Source: Anniella stebbinsi (Eukaryota > Chordata > Lepidosauria > Squamata > Anniellidae). Taken from it: a stretch of DNA of 64,000 nucleotides. The notes under the pieces were generated by a model. The model saw nothing but the letters and a program-made list of their open reading frames with translations. It searched no databases and was not told the DNA's origin. Both the position numbers and the translations under genes were made by a program. Positions 1 to 12,680 of the stretch are shown piece by piece. Each line of letters opens with the position of its first letter. Position 1 is the stretch's first letter. Where the stretch lies: the NCBI GenBank assembly GCA_029215795.1, contig JARDYH010000002.1, forward strand, positions 66,007,001 through 66,071,000, given 5' to 3'.

Positions 1-270
1 GGATGCAAAAGATGTTTTATTTCAAAGCCCGATGCGTTAAGGCCTGAATTTCTTCAAAGGCGAAAATGTCTGCAGCAATACTTCTGGCAAAATAATTGCC
101 TCCTATGATAATCAGTGGTGACTGATTATCATTGCCACTGATTGTCATAGGAGGCAATTGTCTTGCCAGAAGTATTGCTACAGACATCTTCTAACAACCC
201 CCTGAGGAAGGCCTTTGAAAAAATTCAGGCCAAAACACGTCGGGCTTTGGAATAAAACATATTTTACATC
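1..270. mobile_element. Fold-back element with hammerhead-like motif (Penelope-type candidate), may extend left
   Basis: The interval is a large inverted repeat centred near 122. The left arm includes 'caaagcccgatgcgttaagg' and the right arm 'ccaaaacacgtcgggctttg'; 'gcaatacttctggca' on the left is mirrored by 'tgccagaagtattgc' on the right. The right arm contains CTGAGGA, paired GGCC blocks, AAAAC and GTC in hammerhead order (198-244). The left arm has lost the CTGAGGA part. Hammerhead motifs are known from Penelope-like retroelements; assignment to them is inference. Confidence 0.5.
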
Positions 271-1825
271 CTGAGAACTTGTTTTGCCCCTTTTTTTCTG
301 ACCTGACTTGGATGCTCTCCTCCTTTTGGTTTTTCGTAAGAACGATAGCCACCATCTTTGAAGCTGGCTTAGCGTATTCCTAGAATTTGTCTTTTAAAGG
401 TTTTCTCAGACGAGCTTGAATTTCAAAATGCATTGGGTTCATTTATAAAATATTTTTCATTGGTAGCTTTGAAAAACTTTTATCTTTTCTCATTCTGGAC
501 TGTTTTGGTGCTTCCTCACATGGCAGAGTAGCTATCTCCTAGCACCACCTCCTGGGACTTACTCACCATGAAGCACCTGACCCATAAGGAGACAATGTGT
601 GATGGTATCAAAAGCCATTGTGAAAGGTCCTGAAAAATCATCATGGTCCCCTTCCCTTTGTCCATCTCCTGGCGTAGGTCATCCTTTAGGGTGACCAAGG
701 AAGTTTCAGGCCTGAAACTAGATTAGAAGGGATCTAAATAAACAGTTTCATCCAAGAATACCTGGAACTAGTTTACCACTATTCATACATTGGGGTTCCC
801 ATCAGCCTCTTAACTCAGAGACTGATGGGCATCCTATGCAGAGAGGGAAGGATGTGGAGGAGATCTTCACCTCTGCACTCCTACAGCTCTGAATTTTCGC
901 CTATTTAACTGGGACTGTGCGAAAGGGGAGGGAAGAAGACTGGGGTGTCCAGAGAATTCTTCAGAAGCCAGCTGCCCCAGCCTCCTCCCCTTCCTGCCTA
1001 CAAAACAGTCTTCTTTCCCTTCTGTACAAGTTTGCATTTGCAAGCTCATAGAGGCAGCCAGTGTGGTTCTCTCTCTGCCAGCTGCGAGGGGGCAGGGGAG
1101 GGAGCAGTGAACTCCAGTCCACAGTTCCAAGGTCATAGCGTTGTCTACCACCTCAACACTGGAAATCCAACCAAACCTATGCCCCCACCCCCGGACTCTG
1201 TTTAGGGGCTGTAGGTTTTCTATACCCAAGTATTGAATATTATATGTATTCAGTATTAGGGAAATAAGTGATGGGACTCAATTAGATATTAAACATTTGA
1301 ACAAATCTAGAAACAAATTAGGATTTAACAAACTTTCAAGGTTAGAGTTTTATAAAGGTCTTTGGTATTGTATACCTTCATTTAGAGGGTTTTCTAAATC
1401 GCTCAGCTGGTCATCTTTCTAATGAGAAGGGAAAGGAAAGTATGCAAGTTTCAAGGGCTTTTGTCAGAACCCTCTAAGAAACAAGAACCTAATGCCAAAG
1501 AGTCTCTGTTTCTGTGAAACAATGTGAGATATGTCAGTATTGTTAACTGTCCACACTCCTCAACAGTTTTAGGGCAATGTAGAAATGTAGAGATTGGGTG
1601 TTATAGACAGTTACTCTTCCATAGGGATGTATAAGAATTCCATTTGGGAGTGAAATTTTGACAGATTTTACTGCTTCGGCCCTGATGGGTTACATTTCGT
1701 TCCTCCCACTGGTGTTGACTCAGTCTGTAGCGACCCAATGCGTGGATTTGGGTGTTGTTGTTTTTTAATGGCAGCAATTTGCACATATGTGATGGGCGGG
1801 TGGGGGGGTGGCAATTTTAAAAAGG

Positions 1826-2043
1826 AGGGTCTTGCACAAATCCACCTGCCTGTTATGTAGCTCTGCAGAGGCATATTTCCCTCCTGCAAATGTCCTTGTC
1901 AGTTTCACCCTCTCCATATCCTACTTTATTTAGCTAAACAAAGTGGTGTAGGGAGTGGCTGAAATTGACAAGGATATTTACAAGATGGAAATAGGGGTCT
2001 GCAGGGCTATATAGCAGGCAGGTGGACTTGCGCAAATGCACAC
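1826..2043. mobile_element. Palindromic MITE
   Basis: The left arm has 'ccacctgcctgttatgtagc' and the right arm 'gctatatagcaggcaggtgg', with matching sequence inward to a centre near 1937. The arms are about 100 bp and diverged. No coding capacity or clear target-site duplication is seen, so the superfamily is not assigned. Confidence 0.55.
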
Positions 2044-3343
2044 TTCCAGAAGACACTGAAAACAAAATTACAACCCCATTTACACATATTTAAAGACCAG
2101 GAAAAAGATCCCATTTGCGCAAATAACTGAACCTAAAAAGGGGGGGGGCATATTCAAATTTGCGCAAATTCCTGGAGCCTCCACCCAAAAAAAACTTGTG
2201 CACGCAAAAAAAACAAAAAACAAATATTTCCGGAATTGGGGGGGTGGGGAAATCTGCTACAGTCTGCCACGATTTATAGGGACGGAAATACTGCAAAATC
2301 TCATTGGGCTTAATCAGAACAGAATTCACAGGGTTGCACATCCACTTCATTTCAAAAGGAAGAAAACTAAGAAGTCTGTTCAGTTCACTTTGAGGCAAAT
2401 AGTTTCATTTAGCAAAAGAGAGCATCTCGGAGGAAAAAAATATTAGAATCCTGTGACTGAGAGAACATCAGTAAAACTGCACTACTTGGAGTCCTTCATT
2501 CCTTCTATCCCACCCCTCATTAGCAGTTGTAATGATGGCGAGTTTAAAATAAAATATTTAGAATAACGTGCACATTTGTATGGATAAGTACAGCTAGTAC
2601 ATAAGTCACTATTCCATGGCATGGTTTCTAAACCTGCTTCCCACAGTTACCTGTACTAGTCATTTGTGGGACATCAATAGCCTGATATAAAGAGGAAAGA
2701 AACCTTCCTGTTCACTGCAGTTTGTGATGCAGAGAACTGACTCTTTTCAGGCATACATCAAATAGCTTAAACGGTCTTCAAGAACATCTAGTTCAAAACC
2801 TGGTATTTTCTTCTGTATGTTAACATCCATCCACACCACTTGTCAGTTTCTTATGTTTACAGAATGAACTCATGTAATAAAATAAGGACTTTTAGGAAAT
2901 GAAGTCACAATAAAATTAATTGCTTTACAAGTCAGTAGCAAAAATTGTTTAAAACAAACAAGAAAGAAGGGGGCATTTTAAAAACAAGAAGGTTATAACT
3001 GTGCTACATTCTATGACTGCTAAAAATGTATGTTTCCCACCTGAAAAAGTCATCTGATTTTTTCCAGCCCACCTTTGAATGTTCAGGAAGTACCTTCTTA
3101 CACTTGCAGCCCAAGAATGAGGCTGAAAAGTTGGGTGGGCACTTTCTGAGCAGCCCTTCTTCTTTTCTTCGATATTTTACCAGCTATTTATGAAAGAACT
3201 CTCAGTTTCAAAAGCAGTCCACCATGCAGTGTGGAGAGCTATTTTTTGAGAAACACAAGCCTGAAGGTCTTTCTGTCACAGAACTACTCATCTAGTTCTT
3301 TGAGTCCCATGTGAATAAAGTGTCACCTGCAACTCAGGTGTCT

Positions 3344-3347
<4 letters not shown>

Positions 3348-3377
<30 letters not shown>
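3348..3377. repeat. (AC)n microsatellite
   Basis: About 15 uninterrupted CA/AC units. Confidence 0.95.
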
Positions 3378-3379
<2 letters not shown>

Positions 3380-3639
3380 TTAAAAACCCTGTCCAAAGCA
3401 CTGCACAACAGGCTCCATACATACACACCTTTTTCCACAAGCAGCAAGCCCTATTACCCAACAGACCACTCCTGAAAAAGGAGGGAAGTTTGCAAGCAGC
3501 CTCCACACATAATACAAACTGCTGAGAGAATGAAAAAAGTAGAAATTATGCCCTGGGCAGATTTCAAAAGGCATTTACCTGGTGCTGAAAATATAGTAAT
3601 GTAGGCATCAAGGGAATATCTTTGGGGAGGATGAGGGTG

Positions 3640-4240
3640 CTACATAAGAGGGTGCTACAACTGAGTTGGCCCTCTATCTTGTAATCACCCACCTAGCTTC
3701 TTCTGATAGGCACCCAGAGGAAGACCTCCAAAGATGACCTAATGGTCCAAGTAGGTACATATGGGAGGAGATATTAAACCAAGACTTTGAATTCTGTTCG
3801 AACTGGAAAACAGTGCAGCTCACAAAGTCCTGGTGTCACATGATCATATCGGTGAATCCCAGTCAGTAACCTAGCAGCTCTGTTTTGAACTACCTGAAGT
3901 TTCCAAACCTTATTCAAAGGTAGCCCTGTGTACAACGCATTACACTAATCCAACTGGGAAGTTGCCAGAGTTGGGTAACTGTTGCCAGACAATCTCTGTC
4001 CATCTAGGGATGGAGCTGTATACCAATCTAAGCTGACAACAGGTGATCCTGGCTACTTAGGCCGCCTGTGGATCCAGGTGATAATGATGGATCCAGGAGC
4101 ACCCCCAAGCTGCACATCTGATCTTTTAGGAGAAGTGCAGCCCCCTCCAGAACAGAGGTTGCTCAACTGGGCAGAAGAACCACCTAAAGAGGCTCTTTGG
4201 ATCGCAGCCCAAAGACCATATTCAGAATTGTTCTATTAAG
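3640..4240 (-). mobile_element. L2-like LINE fragment, decayed
   Basis: The + strand carries phrases shared with the larger copies at 11610 and 57370, including 'cctgtgtacaacgcattaca' (compare 'ttgatggatgcattacagtag'-type phrases elsewhere). It therefore reads as a 5'-truncated non-LTR fragment on the - strand. No intact ORF remains. Confidence 0.5.
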
Positions 4241-5000
4241 TGTCATATCATCCACATCATCATCAACATTATTATTACTATTATTAGTAATATCGTCATC
4301 ATATTTAATTTAACTATACCTGGCACTTCCACTTTGTGCCACTTATTAAGACTTCAGAGATACAAACCAGTAGCTCAGTAATTGCTTTCTTGAATCTGCC
4401 TTTAATAATTACATTTAGTAAAGCTGTATTGAAAATTAGAAAGGCAGAGACTAATGGAAAACTAGATTTTTCACTGAATTAGAAAGCAAGACAATCCATA
4501 TATTGACAACATTTCAAGTTGAAACAGATCAGGAAAACTGTTTCGGACTGTCTGTGCAAAGAGCCAAACACAGGCCTGATGTGCAGTGGCATCTACATTT
4601 TATACCAACGAGAAACTATAAGAGATTTCATGTAAACGGCTGTCTTGAGAGGATAATACAATTCCAATTTGAATGCAAGTTATTTGAATTTGAACAAGTG
4701 GGGGGGGGGCACTGAATTTTCCCTACGGTGTATAACAAAACAAGAAACTACACTATCGTGTTAATGGAGTAAAAACATCTTTAAATTAGAATGGAAAAAA
4801 AAGTTCAATGAAAAAGACTGAAAATATCAATACTGCAAAGAAGTTTGTTTAAATACTTATAGCAACATACAATTTTAAATTTACATTAGCAGTCTTCACA
4901 GGGCTCTCATTTGAGATCATACCTGATTGGCTGCCCTTAGTTGTTGCTGTTCCTAACAATATTTGGTAGATCAGTAAAGAGTGGAAATGTAACCAAATCA

Positions 5001-5097
5001 ATTTAGGCTGTAATCCTATGTCCACTTATCTAGGAGTAAGCCCCACTGAACGCAATGGGAATTACTTCTGAGTAGACATGTATAGGTATGCTGTTAG
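5001..5097. repeat. Short dispersed repeat with 'agtaagcccc' core
   Basis: 'taatcctatgtccactta' opens the unit and 'agacatgtataggtatg' closes it in near-inverted form around 'aagccccactgaacgcaatg'. Related degenerate copies occur near 44720-44900, 45171 and 59500. It is probably a MITE. Confidence 0.5.
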
Positions 5098-5954
5098 TTC
5101 AGGACAGGATTTAGAGTGCCTTCAAAAATACATGTCTTTATGTTCAGAAGTTCAGTTCCTGAGTGTGTATTAGCTGTTTTCTCCAAAATGGCAGCTGTAG
5201 CTGAAGACTAGGGAGTTGTAAATATCTTTGCTCCCCTAATGCCTCACACATCTGGAGTCAAAAGCTGTGAAACGCAGCAACAGCAGCAATCCATGTGAAG
5301 AAGCCTTCTTACCCTGTGAGGGACTAATGGCTGCTCCAGCAGCCATTTCCAGGCAGTGATTATTTCTTCTGCTGTGGATCAAAGATTCAGACCAGAGTGA
5401 CAATCCATTTTGTTGTATATTATAATATAGTGAAGCTGCGTTGATAACTTTGGTTAGTCAGCAAAGTATAAATATTCCAGATAAATAAATTAGACAAGGG
5501 ATTTCTTTTTTTTAACACCACTCCTTCTGAGTGCATTTTCACAATGAAAAAGAGGAAAAGCTTAAATCCCTCATCCTGGATTGCCACAGTCCCAATCTGA
5601 ATCAGGGCTACACACACTTACATTTATACACATGTGAGTTAGCTGGTCCATATTCCACTCTGGAACTTAGCTCTTGGGTTTTTTTCCTGCCTTTCCCTCT
5701 TTGCTGGAATTCTGTCCTTCCTCTTTGCTAGTGCCATCCAGTTTTGGGGTGTGGGGAGATGTGGAAAGCAAACTTGAATGAGGACTGCATTTCCAGTCTG
5801 TAGAGACCACACTTTCATTCTGTATGTGACCATCCCTCAATGTACATTTTGATCTCGATCTCTCTCTCCCTCCTGTAATAGATTCAATAGTACCTTGAGA
5901 TCTGAAATAAATGTTCTTCAAGTCTTAAAGATTGGTCTAATTTATAACTCCATG

Positions 5955-7105
5955 GAAATATAAGAACATAAGACAAGCCATGCTGGTTCAGACCAAGGGT
6001 CCATCTAGTTCAGCATTATGTTCACACAATGGCCAACCAGCTGTCAACTGGGAACCCACAAGCAGGATATGAGTGCAATGTTCCCCTGCATATACAGGCA
6101 TACTGCTTCTGATACTTGAATTAGCATAGAGCCATCAGAACTAATAGCCATTGAGAGCCTTCTCCTCCAAGAATTTATCCAATGCCCCTGTAAAGCCATC
6201 TAAATTGGTAGTCATCACTACTTCTTGTGATAGTGAATTCCATAGTTTAACTATGCACTTTGTGAAGAAGTATTTCCTTTTATCTTTAGCTTCATGGGAT
6301 AACCCTGGGTTCTAGTATTATAAGAGAGGGAGAAAAGTGTCTCCCTATCCACATTTCCATGCCTCTATCATGCCTTTCCCTTACCCTCCTTTTTCCCGAG
6401 CTAGACAATCCCAGCTGTTGTAAGCTTCCCTCATTTTCATTGAGCTGCTCACCACAACCCCATGATCTCTTTCTTGGGCAGGATCTACACTACAGCTTTA
6501 TAACAGTTTATAATTATTTTGACAATTGTTCAGACCCAGGACACATTCCATATACTATTTTCAAAACGTTATTAAAGTGCTATATCCTGCTTGTGTAGAT
6601 CTGGCCCAGGTTGGTCACTGCTAGCTTGGATCCTATCAGATTATGCTTGAAGTTGGGATTTTTGGCCACAACATGCATCACTTTACACTTGCTTACATTG
6701 AACTGCATTTGCCATTTGGATGCCCATTCTTCCAGTTTCAAGAGATCTTTTTGGAGCTTCTCACAATCACTTTTTGTTTTAACCCTCCTAAATGATTTGG
6801 TGTCATTGGCAAACTTGACCCCTTCACTGCTCACTCCTAATTCCAGATCATTTCTGAACATGTTGAAAAGCATTAGTCCCAATACAGATCCCTGTGGGAC
6901 CCCACTATTTACTTGCATCCATTGGGAGAATTTACCATTTATTCCTATGCTCTGTTTTCTATTCTTCAGTTACTAATCCATAAGAGGGCTTCTCTTTTAT
7001 CCCATGACTGCTGAGTTTGCTCAGGAATCTTTGGTAAGGGACTTCATCAAAAGCCTTTTAAAAGTCTGAGTATCTTGATCTTCCTGCATTCATGTTTTTG
7101 TACCA
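5955..7105 (-). pseudogene. CR1-type LINE, 5'-truncated, dead reverse transcriptase
   Basis: On the - strand, 6580-6918 encodes a CR1 reverse-transcriptase segment with S-G-V-P-Q-G-S-V-L-G. The catalytic box reads F-A-N-D-T in place of the family F-A-D-D-T, so one catalytic aspartate is lost. Further 3' (6120-6360) is the ORF2 tail, with residues like V-V-M-T-T-N-L-D-G-F and K-F-L-E-E-K-A-L-N-G-Y before a stop. The 3' end near 5955-6100 has the phrase 'gaccaagggtccatctagtt'. A MITE at 6476-6607 interrupts the ORF. The copy cannot move by itself. Confidence 0.85.
6476..6607. mobile_element. MITE nested in the CR1 fragment
   Basis: The ends are inverted: 'gggcaggatctacac' at the left and 'gtgtagatctggccc' at the right. 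It splits the CR1 reading frame, so it inserted after the LINE. A related element is at 20684-20865. Confidence 0.7.
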
Positions 7106-8380
7106 TTCATGTTTTTGTGTTGCCGTGTAAGGCTTCCAATAGTCAGAGATTTCTTTCTTTATTTTAAAAAAAAACCAATAAAATTATCCCTCTGTGATTT
7201 CAGCACAAATAGTTTAACTCAAATTTGCAAATGGTTCTTTATGGCACAGAACAGCTATTTCCCTTTGTTGTGATGTAGTGAAGCTCAACTTATATAGAAG
7301 GGCTTTGCTTTTCCAATCAATGAACTTACACTCCACTCTGTTTCATCCATTTTGCATGTCGTAAAATGGGTTGTTTCTTGAAAGCTCTCTAGATAGTCTG
7401 AGAAATTTTAGCCTGAGGGGAATTAGTTGTGATGATATTCAAAGGATACAGGTGGCCAATAAAAATGCAGATGAGGTGCATCAGTATTCAACCAGGATTT
7501 TGTGAAGTTGAGTAAAGTTAGTTTGCAAGCATGTTGCTACATTCTTACATTTTTTAATTTATTTTTTGGCTATGTTTTTGGATGTAGTTTGGGCTATGTT
7601 TCTTTTTGTTTTAGTTTGGTGTGTGTGTTTGGTTCATATTTCAAAAACACTATTCTGAACTTGTGTACCTGCAATAAAGATATGCATTTCATACATTATA
7701 GCAAATTATTATTAAAATACTAGTGCTACAGTGAAGCACTCTTGCCCTGCTATATTTCCAGACCTGTCACACCAGAATTGATTGAATAATTCAGATGCTT
7801 TCAAATAAGAGGTATGGATACATTAAATGGAGTGAGGATTAACTGAATGGCACATGTCAGAAAACTCTTATCGTTATTTGAATTACCTTTCTATAAATGT
7901 GGACTAGATTTCCCCCTCAAGGGTCATTCCTTGACCCTTAGGAGTTCCCAAGATTCTTTGTAAGATCATGGCTGAAATGCAGATACTTGTCCTGACCTAG
8001 AAGCTTTTATTCTTAGAAAGCCCAGCAGCATCCAATAAGAGGAACTGTGGGAGCTATGGATGAATGCCCAGAATTACATCTTCTGGGCTGACAGTTTTAT
8101 ACTACATCGTTTCCGATAGAATCATTTTCTTCTTATAGTTACTTAGAAGAATGCATTAAAATCTTTATGTCATCAGCTTTTCAGAGGATATAAAAATATA
8201 TGGTGTATTTGTTATGAGAATAGTTCTAAAAAGCAGACCATATTTTGAATGGCTTGTTTACTCATCCTAAGTCATTTTTAAACACTTGAAGTTAGTCATT
8301 ACTCTACATAAGCTCTCACTACAATTCTTCAGTATAATGTGTTCATTATGAGCCATTAACAGAAAGCAGGGAAATTATTT

Positions 8381-8399
8381 TCTCTCTCTCTCTCTCTCT
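8381..8399. repeat. (TC)n microsatellite
   Basis: A short uninterrupted TC run. Confidence 0.9.
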
Positions 8400-10520
8400 A
8401 ATCTTTATACATGTTAAAGCAGGAGGGCATACTCATTCCTGGGTCACATTCAATGTTTCTTGGAAGGGGAACAGAGGAGAGAGAAGTGATTTGATCAGAG
8501 TATTTCAAGGAAAAGGCAAATGTTACTGACTAAAACAAAATCAACGGAGAAAGAACAGAAGAAATATTTAGTATTTGAAACTAGACAAAATCAATTTAGA
8601 CATTAGACATGCTTTTATGTGTTTTTTTCCTTCCGAAAAACTGTCCTGTTGAAGATGGGCTAATCCGTATTTGAACCTCTTCTTAGTTCTGACAGTATCA
8701 GCTCTCGGTCTGCAGTGTCGTGCACTGGATTTTGAACTTTCTGTCTTCAGAGAACACTTTATTGTACATCAAGCTGTCCGCCCCCAAATACTGTGCTTTT
8801 TGTTCAGGTTGTACAGAGCACAAGTCATTCTTGTTGGATCCCCATCAATCAAAGAGAACAGGCAGTCTAGAGTCTGCCTAATGCTCTCCTGGAGCCGTAC
8901 ATTGCAGTGGAAGAATGTTGATGGTGGGCAAGCTGCCTTTCAAGAAAACCTTTGTCAGTACTGATCCCATTGAGGTACCTCAACAAAGAGGCAAAGAACC
9001 CCAGGATCCCTAAAACAGAATTTGAAAACCATAACCAGAGTGAATTGAGTGTTAGATTTGGATTAGGAGCTTTGAATCCCTGCCTGGCCATGAAGCTCAC
9101 TTTAGCAAGTAATTGGCCATGTTTGTATGTAACACTAAACGTTAGTTTAGCACTATTGGATGAACCTCTGTGAGTTCAAGCACTTGCTCCTCCCCATTCT
9201 GCATGATCAGGAGGAGGACTATACCAGGATTCAGTTTCAAGTTCTATGATTCCTGGCTTGTTGTTACTTAGGAACCAGGAATTGTGATTTAACAAACTAG
9301 ACTTCTCTTGAACAGGCCAGTTAAACAATCCAGAGTTTGACTAGAGTTGACTAGAGTTTCCTTTAAACAAGGATTCCTGGTTCATATGTAATGGCAAGCC
9401 AGAAGTAGCAGAACCTGAATCCTGGTTAGAGAGCACTGAGCACACAAGCCGGAGTTTTTGCCCATCTCACAAAGGCTTGTTCACGTAGGGCTAAGTCCCA
9501 GCATAGTACTATGCATGGACAGCCCTTGTCTCTCAAACATACTGTCCAAAACCATGGAATGTAAACAGAAGAGAATATGGTTTTGGGAAGGGTACACTTT
9601 TGTACTGCAGTATTGGGAGACTGTTTCCCCAATTTAGTATTGTCTTTAATATTTTTTATTATAACCTGGTAATCGAATGATGACTTCCTGGTCTGTGTTA
9701 AAAATTCATTTTAAACAGAGACAGCTGTTATGCAGATTGATCCAAAAACCATGAAAGACTTTGTTATGGCTTCCTACAATGACTTCTTAAAACAGGGCTT
9801 TGACTTAATAGGCCCCAGTTCTTCCTCTCCAGCCTTTTGATAGTTATGAGATAAAATGTCATCTTTTGGCATGATGGTCAGAGAAAATTATGAGTTTCCA
9901 CACTTAGTTCAAACCAAAAGCTATTCATTCTGTTCTTCATTTACATTAATTAAAGTCTAGCGGATGTTTTAAATGGCTAATTATTGACCCTTTTTAGTAT
10001 TGGCTCCATGTAGAAAAAGATTTGTTAAGGATTGAGTGAAACTGAGAAATTAAGATACTTTGATTGCCAAATTGTTGGAGATCTAATCTGTTGCATCTGA
10101 TGCATTCACCAACGATGCCATTAAAAGGCAGTATGTAGTACAGCACAGGTAATGTATTGCTTGCTTAAAGGGCCAAACTAGATAAATGTGTATACATTTA
10201 ATGAAAGTTACAGTCTTTTGCTAAGGGTGCATGTGTTCAGGATTGGGACCATGGCTGGGGAATGGGTCTTCATAATGCTTATGCCATGGTTTCATGAAAA
10301 TCCCAAGCTCCAAGCTGTAGTTTTCCTTGGAAAGAGCACTCCCATTCATACCAATGGCTACTTCCATCCTTTGCAAAGCAGCTTAAATGGCGAGGAGCAA
10401 TTGTCACCTCAGACATAGCATGGAGGAAGAATATTTATTCCCCTCTCCAAATGCTGTGGTCCCAATCCTGATTGAGGACCCCCACAGCTAGTAATTTTAA
10501 AGTAAAAAAAGAAAGAAGAC

Positions 10521-10548
10521 ATGTTAAATGCATACATGCATTTAACAT
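10521..10548. repeat. 13-bp perfect hairpin
   Basis: ATGTTAAATGCAT and its exact reverse complement are separated by two bases. There is no coding context. It may be a fragment of a palindromic element. Confidence 0.7.
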
Positions 10549-11609
10549 ATCATCTGGTTTTGCCCAAAGAGGGTTAAATTTTTATGTTCATTGTTGATAC
10601 AGACACATTTTTTAGCCTTTAAATGGCTAAATCCAGCTGATTACTTCCATTGGTGAAATGGAGGAGGAGGAGGCAAGTGCAATAAACCATTTTATCATTT
10701 AGGGAAGTAGTTGATGTAACCAGTAGGTCAAGAGCAATCTATATATTTGGATTTATATAAATGTTTTCAGTTGTTCAAGAATAGAACCCAAGGAATTGTT
10801 TGATCTTGTAATGTTTTCCAGACCTCTAGAATACTTGATACCAATTTGAAAATACCTCAGCAACATGTGACGTTGGATGAAAACCTGTTTGGACCCTTCA
10901 TTCCTGATTGGATTCAAAACAAAGTTTAAACAATACAGAGAAGCCAAGATAATTGAACAGCTATAGTTTTCGGTCCATATCTGTCATTTGTAAACTATAA
11001 GACTGAGGACATTTGGTTTTCGGCATGACTGTCAGCACAAAGCCTTTGAAAGGACTAATGATCATGACCATTGGAATGAATGGGTTAAGCCTGCAGAAAA
11101 AAGGAAGAAGAGGTGAAAGCGGCCAGAAGTGTACCGTCTGTTGTAATATAGATTCCCATATGTGATCAGATATGCTGACCCCTATAACTGAGTAGGGAAA
11201 CAATGTGATGTGAATGGATTATTTTAGAGATATAAAAGGGTCCTTTGACAAGCAGAGGACAGGTTCAGTCGTCTTCAGACATCCTGTGTCAGAGCTCGGG
11301 GGCTTTCTTCCTCCCACCCCAATCTTTCTCAACCTTACTTAACTCTCTGTAGTGTTGTGACCAATCTAAGCTTGCTAGGTAGCTATTTCCAGTTACTCTG
11401 TCGGTGTGTTGCACTTGAGCATGACCAAGAAATGGAACCTAAGGCAGGGCTATGCAGACAGGAGCTGGTTCTGTAATTAGTGCCTCAACTATGAAAAATG
11501 GGCTGCGACTGGAAAAACTGAAGACAGGCGAAACCTTCCTTCCTTCAAGAGACTGGGGTCAGTAAAGGGCTGGCTTAGCTTCCACTTCAGTGGTGTCTTT
11601 TAGTTAACC

Positions 11610-12680
11610 CCTCTTATATATGTATGTATGTATGTATTTTAAACATTCCAGCTCTGCCTTTCAGTTAAATATTTTCAAGGTGGCTTGCAGAATTAATAAA
11701 ACAACAGTAGAAGAAAACAACCAATTACAAAAGCAAAACAATAAAGCTGTGGAAAGCAAAGCAACAACCATTCAACTTTCTAAAAAGCATGGGCAACTAA
11801 AATGTTTTCACTTAGCACCTAAGGTCATGAATTAGGCCTGGGTGAATACTGCTCAGACGGCATTCCAAATTTGGGAAACCAACACCAAAAGCGCTTGACT
11901 TTTGGCTGCATTCTGCCTAATCTCCCAAGGTGGAGGGGGTCAGTGGGAGAAGGACCCTTTCAGATTATCTCATTGAGCGGGCAGGTCCATGTAGGCTTTA
12001 TAAGTCAAGACCAGCACTTCGAAGAATTGTGACTGGAAACACACAGAGAAAGTTGGGAAGCTGCCTTACAATGGGATAGAAGTTCAGATTGATTTATGCC
12101 TATCAGCAGTTTAGCTGCCATATTTTACACCTCTCAAAGTTTCTGTGTAGTCTTCAAAGACATTCACATACAATGCATGACAGAAGCCAAATCTAGATGT
12201 TACTAGGACAGGAATAGCGGTAGGCAGGCCATATCAGTTCAGGAGAGACATAGCTGCTTCAGATCGCAGAGGTCATCTGGGATCCAAAGTAAAGTCTGGT
12301 TCCAACATAACCCAAAATCTGTGAACCTGATCCTTAAGGATCCCCATCCTGAAATACAACCCCATCCAGAAGAGACTGGCCTTCCACCCCCTGGTCAGAA
12401 AAACTCCATTCAAACATTTTTCCTTGTGCCTTGTCTAGACTGAGCTTTAGCTTATGCAATCCATTATTAACACCAGAGATCTGTTCAGTACTTCCACTGT
12501 CTCACCTGAGTTCAGTGAAAAGGAGAAATAGAGCCGGGTGTCATCAGCATACAGGCAACACTTCATCCCAAGTTCCTCAATAACCTCACTCACAGTTTAA
12601 TGCAGATATTCAATGGTTTAGGAGCAAAACAGAGCCTTGCAGAATTTTATAGCACAATTGCAAAGATGTAGATTCGTATA
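11610..12680 (-). pseudogene. L2-like LINE with recognisable YADD reverse-transcriptase box
   Basis: On the - strand near 12540-12555 the translation is C-L-Y-A-D-D-T-R-L-Y, the catalytic box of non-LTR reverse transcriptases. Further upstream (near 12640) is I-L-Q-G-S-V-L, a decayed P-Q-G-S-V motif. Frameshifts and stops break the frame. The 3' end abuts a TATG microsatellite (11617-11637), as is common for this type of LINE. It lies antisense to SNX24. Confidence 0.7.
11617..11637. repeat. (TATG)n microsatellite
   Basis: About five TATG units at the 3' end of the adjacent - strand LINE. Confidence 0.85.

Noticed and set aside
6580..6918. 112-codon ORF on the - strand as a host gene
   Set aside because: It is the reverse-transcriptase part of a truncated CR1 LINE, recorded as a pseudogene.
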